64,000 nucleotides of DNA, from contig QHYK01000056.1 in the NCBI GenBank assembly GCA_003224085.1, forward strand, positions 21,976-85,975, given 5' to 3'. The notes beneath the pieces are model-generated. The model saw nothing but the letters and a program-made list of their open reading frames with translations, searched no databases and was not told the origin of the DNA. This DNA is from Acidobacteriota bacterium. Its GTDB lineage: Bacteria; Acidobacteriota; Terriglobia; Acidiferrales; UBA7541. The position numbers and the translations under genes were made by a program. This document shows, piece by piece, positions 42,692 through 50,084 of the stretch. Position 1 is the stretch's first letter; the number at the start of each line of letters is the position of its first letter.

Positions 42692-44470
42692 TCAGTTTCC
42701 TGCCCCGCTGTCCGAAGCTTGTTCCTGGTGTATGTGGTAGATACGGAGAACTTCGTTCTCAAAGAATACATCGACGTTGAAGTGGGATTGCCGGTAGCTC
42801 TCACAGAGTTGTAGCGCCGCTGCCTCCATACTGGCCCGCCCGCCCGGTGAGCGATAGTTGCGGTACGTGGGGTCGGCGAGCACGGAGAAAGAGACCTTCT
42901 CAGGTTCGCGAGAGAAAATCTGAAACGGTCTCTTCTCCACGTAAATAAACAGATCCTGCCGTGCATCCGGAAAGCGGAACCGCGGGCTCGAGACTTGGCT
43001 GCGATAGGTCTCGACAAATCCGGCCAGATCTTCATGCCCTCCCAACCCAAATGTTTCGGCTAACTGCTCTACGGGCGCCGCCACAACCCACGTCTGCCGA
43101 GGAAAGCCATAGGCGATTTCCTGGGTCGCCCGGGCTGCGGCTTCATACTCGAGGCATCGGCCAACGAACCTTTGCGGTCGTAACCAAATAGCCGCAACGC
43201 CGAGGCAGACAACGAGAAGTACCGTTTCAGCTCTCCTGCTGGTGCGGGCGGCTAATGGCGCTTTTATAAACGCAAGGACGCAACCCACCAGGATGGCTGC
43301 GGCAACCGGTAAGAGCGTGCGCATTTCGTCAGGGATATTGATGCCGGCGGACAAAGACGCCCAAGCTACCAATCCATAACACAGCATCACCAGAGCGAAG
43401 AGGCCCGCCATTGGCCGAAGCAGCAGAACCCCAGCCGTCAACACTAATATCACGAGCAAGACCTCGGAAACGATGGCGGTCAACAACAGGCAGCATGTGA
43501 AATCCAACAATGAATCCCAACCCCGCGAGTTCCTATACCAGTCGGCGAGAAAAACGAGAGCTAAGAGAAGGAATAGTAAGCCGAGCGCAAATTCGGGACT
43601 GGGTCGGATGGTTGCCGGGGAAGTGCTGAAAATCGTCTCAATTTTTGCGGTCGCGGAAACTGCCGCGCCTGTTTGGTTTATGGCAGGCGGAAACCCAGCC
43701 GCTCCCAGGCAGTACATGGCGGCGACCGACGCAACACCCGCACGCGCGCATACCTGAACGAGCAAGCCGGTGGCCAGAATCAGTAACAGGCCAATTGCCG
43801 GCGTTAGGAAGCGCGTGACCTGCATCGGATCGGTACTGCTAAGGAAGGACGTGGCTGCGATCATCGCCGGAAATACGACCGGTCGGTCGGCAGGGTGGAT
43901 ATTGAGCATCAATTGTCGTGCGCGCAGCAGAGCAGAGTATTGTTCAGGTTGATCAAAACGCAGTTCCCGAACCGCATGTTCGGTGCGCAGTACGGCGCTT
44001 GTTGCCAGCACCACGACAAGGCAGGCGCCCAGTAGTTCCCGGCCTTCGAGCATTTTTAGCCACGGCTTTACGCGTGATGCCCAAGACGGGCGGGCCGATC
44101 TGGGCGAGCTCTTGCGGGGCACGAGGAACCGGCCAAACGACCGAGATTCAAAGTGGCGTATTAGATTTATCGTCGTAGCTTGCAGGTTTGTCAACAAGCG
44201 CCGAGACATTCCCGCACGCTTGCGAAACCAACTGACGGTTATCGCGCCCAAAAAAAGCAACACGACGGTGATCGCACCGAACACCTTCAAACTGCTCAAG
44301 AGAAAAACTAAGATCGTCACACACAGCACCATACGGGCCCAGCTGCCGGCCATACAAATGACCCCGGAGGAATTCGGTCTGCCCGAAAACAGACGTGTGG
44401 GAAGCCAAAAAAACATGCCAAGGAAGATGCCGAGGATCCAAAACGCCTTTACGGCATCCAGAGCGGGCAT
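42692..44470 (-). CDS. Polytopic membrane protein at the end of the Pel-like operon
   Basis: A 592-residue protein with about ten to twelve membrane helices in two groups (residues 8-75 and 145-410), a loop LRFDQPEQYSALLRARQLML after the third helix, and a soluble C-terminal domain of about 170 residues (TQEIAYGFPRQTWVVAAPVEQLAETFG). The layout resembles GT-C glycosyltransferases but no signature was confirmed. It starts nine bases after the PelG-like stop and has no ribosome site of its own, so it depends on coupling. It may replace PelD/PelE or attach substituents; both are guesses. Confidence 0.65.
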   Translation of the reverse strand: MPALDAVKAFWILGIFLGMFFWLPTRLFSGRPNSSGVICMAGSWARMVLCVTILVFLLSSLKVFGAITVVLLFLGAITVSWFRKRAGMSRRLLTNLQATTINLIRHFESRSFGRFLVPRKSSPRSARPSWASRVKPWLKMLEGRELLGACLVVVLATSAVLRTEHAVRELRFDQPEQYSALLRARQLMLNIHPADRPVVFPAMIAATSFLSSTDPMQVTRFLTPAIGLLLILATGLLVQVCARAGVASVAAMYCLGAAGFPPAINQTGAAVSATAKIETIFSTSPATIRPSPEFALGLLFLLLALVFLADWYRNSRGWDSLLDFTCCLLLTAIVSEVLLVILVLTAGVLLLRPMAGLFALVMLCYGLVAWASLSAGINIPDEMRTLLPVAAAILVGCVLAFIKAPLAARTSRRAETVLLVVCLGVAAIWLRPQRFVGRCLEYEAAARATQEIAYGFPRQTWVVAAPVEQLAETFGLGGHEDLAGFVETYRSQVSSPRFRFPDARQDLFIYVEKRPFQIFSREPEKVSFSVLADPTYRNYRSPGGRASMEAAALQLCESYRQSHFNVDVFFENEVLRIYHIHQEQASDSGAGN

Positions 44471-44479
44471 CAGGAAAAC

Positions 44480-46015
44480 TCACGAAATGGAATAATGATA
44501 ATCAGGGTGACGCAGGACATGTCGGACCGCCGCGTTAGATATCCACAGAACCACAGCTGCCCCGGCGAGCAGCCCGGCGGCGGCATATTGCACTCCCCAC
44601 AAATGGCTGAGCCCATATCCAGTCAGCAGGTTCACTGCCAGCCCCAGTGCTACAGCAAACGAGGCCATCGAGATAGCGTTTGTGCTGGCCAATATAATGA
44701 TTTCCAGCAGAGCCAGGCTTAGCAGGAGATATCCGATACCGCCGAGAGCAGCCGTCGGTAATAAGCGGGGAAGGGGTGCCAGGGCGTTGGAGCGGGAGAA
44801 GGCGAACCAAGCGCTTAAGGCAATCACCACGAAGGCCGTAAGGATCGCCGACATCGTTTTCGAGTGGCGTTTCCACAGACTTACCGTCAGTTGCTCGCTT
44901 GCGGTTTGCGGCAGTTCCAAAGCCAGCCTTTGCCAGAACCGCAGGAATGCATCAGCGAGATATTCGACTAGTGCGGCGGTGATCAGAAAAGCCAACAGGA
45001 CCATATCCGTGGCCTGCTTATAGGCGGCGTCAATGCCAAAGCTTAAGCCGGAAACCCAGGGAACCGCGCTTCCCGCGGCCAGTCGGTCGGCAAAGAGAAA
45101 GCTGAAATAGAGGGTTCCGTAGATATAGAACGGGACCAAGGAGATAAGCAGGACGCCGCGTCGTGGAGGAGCGCTCTCCTTGCTCTGCGGATGCTTGCTC
45201 TCTGCGTGATGAGCACCAGCCAGCACACAACCGAGAGCGCCCGCCACCGCCAACAACGGGCAGAGGATCAATAGAAAGGTGGTACCCGGGTTGATGAGAA
45301 TCTTTATCAAACAACTTGCGAGAATGCTGAGGAAAAAAATGAACGGGATGCACCAGCCGATCCCCTGCGCGGAAAGCACGGCGCAGGCCATCCACAAAAG
45401 GCTCAGGGCCAGGTAGTTGACGGCCGCCAGCACCAGGTAGTTGCCGGCAAATAGATGAAAGTATGCACCCGCGATCATCCCTAGCAACGCCAGAAAGAGA
45501 GTTCCGGTCAGCCCAATGTTCAGGAGTGAGAGGCAGATGCGATGCGCCAAAACGGGCTCCTTCAGCCCGTAATAGAAGTTCCCGCTGCGGGAGATCATCT
45601 GGACGCAGCCGCCGGTGGTTATAAGGCTGACGATGAGCGAAAGACTTAATGCTCCCCCGATCTCGGGGGAAACCCGGAGAGCATCCGGTCGCAAGTATTC
45701 TAAGGTCAGCATCACCACCCAAGGGATGGCGTAAGCCAAACTAAGCGAAACCTTCTTCAGCGCGCATCTTGTTTCTGCCCAAAGGGAAGACCGGCCGCCC
45801 TTGTGTTTGGCCCGCTCACCCGGCAGAGGGTTTTGTGGAAGAAGTGTGAACAGATGCTCGGCTGTGGAAAAAATATCCGGGAAGCCCCACCGTCTCACGG
45901 AGAGATCGGTATACCCCCGAGACTCCATCAAGGCTGCCACCTCGTGGGCATGCACGACCGGCACCGTACCTTCGCGACCGTCGAACAACAGCTCTTGATC
46001 CTCTTGATAATTCAT
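44480..46015 (-). CDS. pelG: PelG-like polysaccharide transporter
   Basis: About 511 residues from ATG 46015, whose ATGA overlaps the upstream hydrolase stop. A soluble N-terminus of about 90 residues (QEDQELLFDGREGTVPVVHA) precedes roughly twelve membrane helices. The region LVPFYIYGTLYFSFLFADRLA followed by VLLAFLITAALVEYLADAF matches the pattern I know from PelG, the inner-membrane MATE-like component that moves Pel polymer. Canonical PelG is about 450 residues without this N-terminal tail. Symbol given by resemblance and by the adjacent PelF-like gene. Confidence 0.65.
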   Translation of the reverse strand: MNYQEDQELLFDGREGTVPVVHAHEVAALMESRGYTDLSVRRWGFPDIFSTAEHLFTLLPQNPLPGERAKHKGGRSSLWAETRCALKKVSLSLAYAIPWVVMLTLEYLRPDALRVSPEIGGALSLSLIVSLITTGGCVQMISRSGNFYYGLKEPVLAHRICLSLLNIGLTGTLFLALLGMIAGAYFHLFAGNYLVLAAVNYLALSLLWMACAVLSAQGIGWCIPFIFFLSILASCLIKILINPGTTFLLILCPLLAVAGALGCVLAGAHHAESKHPQSKESAPPRRGVLLISLVPFYIYGTLYFSFLFADRLAAGSAVPWVSGLSFGIDAAYKQATDMVLLAFLITAALVEYLADAFLRFWQRLALELPQTASEQLTVSLWKRHSKTMSAILTAFVVIALSAWFAFSRSNALAPLPRLLPTAALGGIGYLLLSLALLEIIILASTNAISMASFAVALGLAVNLLTGYGLSHLWGVQYAAAGLLAGAAVVLWISNAAVRHVLRHPDYHYSIS

Positions 46016-47142
46016 GCGCCTCCCCCGCAGGTCAGAACGGATCGCTCCCGGGGAGAATTGAACAGAGTTTCGATCTCCTTTGGCTTGACGGAGCCATCGG
46101 TGGGGACGCGATAGACGGAATGCGAAGCGGTATCCGCAACAACTAAGAAACTGCCCGCTCTCCTCCAAAAGCGCCGGCCATCAGAATCGACCGCGGATGA
46201 CTGTTTAACAGCCCGGAGCAGGGCGGCCTCCAAGCTGCAGCGACGATCAGGCAAGGTGTTGCTCAGCGCAGCAAAGTTCGGCTCTCCCCAGCCAAAACCA
46301 TCCAGGCCGTAGAGCAGGGCGGTCCACCAAGCATAATTGAACTTCTTCGCGCTGTAGGGCTCCTGCTCTGTCGTGGTGGTGGTGGCAAAAATGCGGGGCC
46401 CGAAGCGTCGGCGATAATCGAGAGCCTGGTTCAAGCGTGCTTGCGAGGCGGAAGCACTTTCGTAGGTCCCCTTGCGCACCTGAAATGATTCCAGCAGGAA
46501 AAGATCACGGCGGTCTAAGAGCGCAGGTAAATGCTCAGGATTCTTCGCCGCACCATTCGCGTAAGGGAGTTCGTCTTCCAGGCTGAACAAATGGTCTAGA
46601 AAGTACGCATTCAGAAACGCGCTGAGGCCGAGCTCATGGATGATCCTGACGGCCATATTCTGCCGCTTGCGAGTGACTACAGAAAAGTCGTAGCCAGCCT
46701 CATCCAGGAAAATGCCTGCTACACCCATGCGTTTCCACAGGTGCACGCGTTCTTCCAATTGCCCGGGCGTGAGAGATATTTCTTCTCCCTTAGGGTTTGG
46801 AATCTCACCCAGGCAGACGTAACCGTAAAAACTCGTCCCCGGGCTGACATCCCGGACCGCCGCGATGATCCTAAGGGTCTTCTGCTGCTCCTCGGGGTCC
46901 CCCGAGGGGTAGCGCCCGGACTTTTGGTCCGGGAATTCCAGGCCATCGCCCAAGACCACCACGTCGTACGCACTAAACACACGCGCCGCCTTCTCCAAAT
47001 CTCCGTTGGCCCCATTGACCAGACTGGGATATCCGTAATAGATAGCCAGGCGCGCGGGAGTCGAAGTAGTGGCCGGGACGATGGTCTTGGCAAAAACCAA
47101 GCTTGACCCGGCGAGCGTCATGGTAGCCAAAGCTAACCGCAC
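46012..47142 (-). CDS. Secreted GH114/GH135-like TIM-barrel hydrolase (PelA hydrolase half)
   Basis: About 376 residues from GTG 47142 (GGAG just upstream), which gives the signal peptide MRLALATMTLAGSSLVFA; it overlaps the end of the PelF-like gene by ten bases. Barrel strands are visible: RLAIYYGYPSLVNG, YDVVVLGDGLEF, TSFYGYVCLGE (109-113) and VAGIFLDEAGYDF, where Asp147 and Glu148 are catalytic candidates. The pattern fits the hydrolase half of PelA (GH114) or Sph3-type GH135 enzymes, which cut galactosamine-rich polymers. No deacetylase domain is attached, unlike PelA. Family choice between GH114 and GH135 is open. Confidence 0.62.
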   Translation of the reverse strand: MRLALATMTLAGSSLVFAKTIVPATTSTPARLAIYYGYPSLVNGANGDLEKAARVFSAYDVVVLGDGLEFPDQKSGRYPSGDPEEQQKTLRIIAAVRDVSPGTSFYGYVCLGEIPNPKGEEISLTPGQLEERVHLWKRMGVAGIFLDEAGYDFSVVTRKRQNMAVRIIHELGLSAFLNAYFLDHLFSLEDELPYANGAAKNPEHLPALLDRRDLFLLESFQVRKGTYESASASQARLNQALDYRRRFGPRIFATTTTTEQEPYSAKKFNYAWWTALLYGLDGFGWGEPNFAALSNTLPDRRCSLEAALLRAVKQSSAVDSDGRRFWRRAGSFLVVADTASHSVYRVPTDGSVKPKEIETLFNSPRERSVLTCGGGA

Positions 47143-48665
47143 ACACACTCCGATTTCGGATGATATGCCGGTAAGAATTGCTGGGACCGGTCGGAACGCA
47201 ACTTTGAGTAAGTGCTTGCGTACGACCTCAAGAATTGTTCCTCCGTAAAATGTTTGAGCACCCGCGCCCGAGCCATCTGTCCCAATCGTTTGCGCTCTGT
47301 CGGACTGCTTAGTAAGAAAGAAATGGCCTCGGCCATCGCCTGCGGCGTCCTGGCGGGGACCAGCAGCCCGCAATCGCCTAAGGCTTCTCGTACTCCTCCC
47401 ACGTCCGTCGCAACGATTGCGGCGCCGCACGACATGGCCTCGAGCACAGCGTAGGGAAAAGCCTCTGAAATGCTGGGGAAAGCCATGACATCGGCTTCGT
47501 TGTACGCTCTGCACGGCTCCGTTGTGGGGCCCGCAAAACTGACGCAGTCGTCCAGTTTATGCTGAGCGACCTTGGCCAGGCAGGACTCGAAATATTCGCG
47601 GTCGGCAGGCGTCCCATAGAAGCATACTTCCAGGTTGTCGAACTTGGGCCTGAGCATGACAGCTGCATCAATTAAATCGCGCTGCCCTTTCAGGGGATAA
47701 ATATGGCCGAGACTCGAAACCCGCGCGCGGCGCCCGTTTTCCTGCCCCTGAGGGCTGAATTTCTCGGGATCAACGCCATTGAAGATTACCTGGAGGCGGC
47801 TCTGGGGCACGCCTAGATGTTTTTCCCAGCGCGAATTGAAGGCGCACACCGGGGCGACCAGGTCGGCAAAGTAATAGTTCAATTCGACCACGTTTTCAAT
47901 CACGCGGTAAAGAAACCAGCGAACAACAAATGACTCCACCTGCCGACGTAGGTTCAAGTATTGCTCGCGCAAATAGACCCCGTGCTCGGTCAGCAAATAG
48001 GATGTGCCATGCGCGAGCTTTGCCAACACGCAGGGAAGCCCGCAGAAAGACGCTGCCGATGAATGGGCAATGTCTGAGTTAGGAATGGGGAAGTGAAGCA
48101 CCATCAGCAAGTGATATAGGAAACGATAGACTTGCTTCACTTCGGCGAGGGTTGGCTGTTCCGTGGGCGGTGGACGGCACGCCCATGCAGCGCCGAGCGC
48201 GTCCTGAAGGACGTTCCAGGCGTCTAGCGAATCCATGGTTTTCTGGTAGTCGAACCATTGAAAGTAACGATGCAATTGGAGCAAAAGTTGGCCAAGTTCT
48301 TCCTTGTCACAATTAGAAGAGAACAAAAGACCAAGAAATCGTTGGAAGATTGGTTTGAAACGGGCAGCGATGACTTGGGGCGTGGTATTCCATAGATTGT
48401 GCAGCACCACAGAAGTCGGTTGATGACCTGAATATTCGGCGGGCCGCAGCAGGCCCCATTGTGGCACTTTAATCACATCCCGCACATTGGGTGCGAGGTC
48501 GTATTTTGACTGGGGGGACGGGTTGGTAACCACGGCGAGCACAGTGAAGTCTATGTCGGGCAAGCCGTGCGTGAGCCGATGGCACCACGTGCTCACACCC
48601 CCGGCATAGAAGGGATATGTTCCTTCCGTTGTCAGCAGAACGGAAATCGGTTCTTGATCGTTCAT
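47133..48665 (-). CDS. pelF: PelF-like GT4 glycosyltransferase
   Basis: A 510-residue cytoplasmic GT-B enzyme. The start TEGTYPFYAGGVSTWCHRL, the central LTEHGVYLREQYLNL, FNGVDPEKFSP and the acceptor/donor block SISEAFPYAVLEAMSCGAAI are the PelF hallmarks; the last carries the E-x7-E-like GT4 motif. PelF uses UDP-activated sugars to polymerise Pel, a cationic N-acetylgalactosamine/galactosamine polymer. ATG 48665 overlaps the HlyD stop (ATGA). Length matches PelF (about 500). Confidence 0.85.
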   Translation of the reverse strand: MNDQEPISVLLTTEGTYPFYAGGVSTWCHRLTHGLPDIDFTVLAVVTNPSPQSKYDLAPNVRDVIKVPQWGLLRPAEYSGHQPTSVVLHNLWNTTPQVIAARFKPIFQRFLGLLFSSNCDKEELGQLLLQLHRYFQWFDYQKTMDSLDAWNVLQDALGAAWACRPPPTEQPTLAEVKQVYRFLYHLLMVLHFPIPNSDIAHSSAASFCGLPCVLAKLAHGTSYLLTEHGVYLREQYLNLRRQVESFVVRWFLYRVIENVVELNYYFADLVAPVCAFNSRWEKHLGVPQSRLQVIFNGVDPEKFSPQGQENGRRARVSSLGHIYPLKGQRDLIDAAVMLRPKFDNLEVCFYGTPADREYFESCLAKVAQHKLDDCVSFAGPTTEPCRAYNEADVMAFPSISEAFPYAVLEAMSCGAAIVATDVGGVREALGDCGLLVPARTPQAMAEAISFLLSSPTERKRLGQMARARVLKHFTEEQFLRSYASTYSKLRSDRSQQFLPAYHPKSECVCG

Positions 48666-49897
48666 GGTTTCATAAATCTAACCTCTGCCGGCTGACCCGA
48701 CACCAGCAAGAGACTTGGATTATCGAATTCCACTTCGACGATGTGCGTCATGTTCTGAGAGGGGAGCGGATCGATGGTTCGGATTCTGCCTTCCACCTTG
48801 CGAGGGGGAAAAGAAGACAGCCCCACTTGCGCCGATTGGCTGACGCTCAGCTCCGAAATCATCTGCGCCGCAACCGGGACTTCCGCGATCATATGATCGA
48901 GCTTTGCCAGCCGCGCAAGGACCGCGCCGCCAGGAACACGATCTCCCAAGCGCACGGGGATTTCCGCGATCACACCGGCAGTCGTGGCACGCACGACGGT
49001 TCGATCGGCCTGCAGCTTGGCGCGCTCATAGTTCACTTCCGCCTGGCGCAATTGCTCTTGTAATTCCTCTCGCGTGACCTTGGCTTGCAGGTTGGCCTGC
49101 TCGACCTGATCGTGCGCCAGTTTCGTTGATACCGCCGCCAGTTGCTTGGCATTTTCCAGGTCATCCCTGGCCATGCGCAGCTCCGTAGCTCGAGCATCCA
49201 GCTCTTGTTGCGAAATGAGACCTGCTTCGAACAATTTGTTGGCGCGGCTGTAGTTGAGTGAAGCTATGTCGTAAGCGGCTGCAGCCCTTTCCGGAGAGTC
49301 CCGCCATTGCCGGCTCGGGACTAACTGCTCTTGACGCTGCGATATGGCCACTCGGGCGTCCGCATCGGCCAGCTGCATGCGAAATTTGTCAAGCTTTTCG
49401 CGGGCCGCCTGGAGCTCGACGCTCGCCTGTTTGACGGCCAATTGCGCGTCGCGATCATCCATTCTCAGAAGCTGCTGATCCTTTTGTACCCTGTCGCCCA
49501 CCTTGACCGAAATGTTGGAGACCGTGCCGGTGGACTCGGCCGTGATGCGGATTTCACTGGCCGGGCGAACTGTGCCTTCAAATGCCACCCCATAGACCGA
49601 CTGGCTGTTGGCGAATGCGCTTCCATGCAGGTGAAATGCATGATTCGTTCCCAGCAGCACCAGCCCGGCTGCAAAAAGGGCAAGCATCAAGTAATTTCTG
49701 ATCTTTTTGTGTGATAAGGCGACCTTGCCGGGAAGCTGGGCGTTAGGTTCCAGCCCGCCGAACCGATCAACGTCGGTGGGAACGACGGGCCTCTGCAAGA
49801 CGTCGGACGAGCCGTCCCCGGGCTCCCTGTCTACGGGCGGCAAAGATTTTAGCCTCTCCTCGCGCGCGACGGTCAAGGCGTCGGATATCTTGCTCAC
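48662..49897 (-). CDS. HlyD-type membrane fusion protein
   Basis: A 411-residue protein from GTG 49897 (AGGGG upstream). Cytoplasmic N-terminus of about 65 residues, one membrane helix (IRNYLMLALFAAGLVLLG), a lipoyl/barrel-sandwich half (GTVRPASEIRITAESTGTVS, VKVGDRVQKDQQLLRMD), a long coiled coil (residues about 140-300), the second lipoyl half (ADRTVVRATTAGVIAEIPVR) and a C-terminal beta barrel. It probably spans the periplasm as an adaptor. Canonical Pel loci use PelB/PelC instead; no outer-membrane partner or ABC transporter lies beside it. Confidence 0.87.
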   Translation of the reverse strand: MSKISDALTVAREERLKSLPPVDREPGDGSSDVLQRPVVPTDVDRFGGLEPNAQLPGKVALSHKKIRNYLMLALFAAGLVLLGTNHAFHLHGSAFANSQSVYGVAFEGTVRPASEIRITAESTGTVSNISVKVGDRVQKDQQLLRMDDRDAQLAVKQASVELQAAREKLDKFRMQLADADARVAISQRQEQLVPSRQWRDSPERAAAAYDIASLNYSRANKLFEAGLISQQELDARATELRMARDDLENAKQLAAVSTKLAHDQVEQANLQAKVTREELQEQLRQAEVNYERAKLQADRTVVRATTAGVIAEIPVRLGDRVPGGAVLARLAKLDHMIAEVPVAAQMISELSVSQSAQVGLSSFPPRKVEGRIRTIDPLPSQNMTHIVEVEFDNPSLLLVSGQPAEVRFMKP

Positions 49898-49926
49898 GGT
49901 AACCCCTTTCTATTTGTCCTATAAAG

Positions 49927-49943
49927 CACTGGCAGTAACAGTG
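49927..49943. promoter_or_regulatory. Inverted repeat upstream of the HlyD-PelF operon
   Basis: CACTG-N7-CAGTG in the 187-base gap between the deacetylase gene and the HlyD start. On the minus strand TATAGG lies a few bases beyond it, where a -10 box could be. It is a candidate regulator site only; no second copy was found. Confidence 0.3.
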
Positions 49944-50084
49944 TTTGACCTCTGCGCACCTGTCCATGCCAGATCCTGGTGGCGCCGACTGAATGCCGCG
50001 TCGCCGGAACTTTTCGAGACTCGAAATCGAAGATCTGCTGGGTCCGCGTACCAGCTATTTGGGATTGTTGACGTTTCCATTTTT

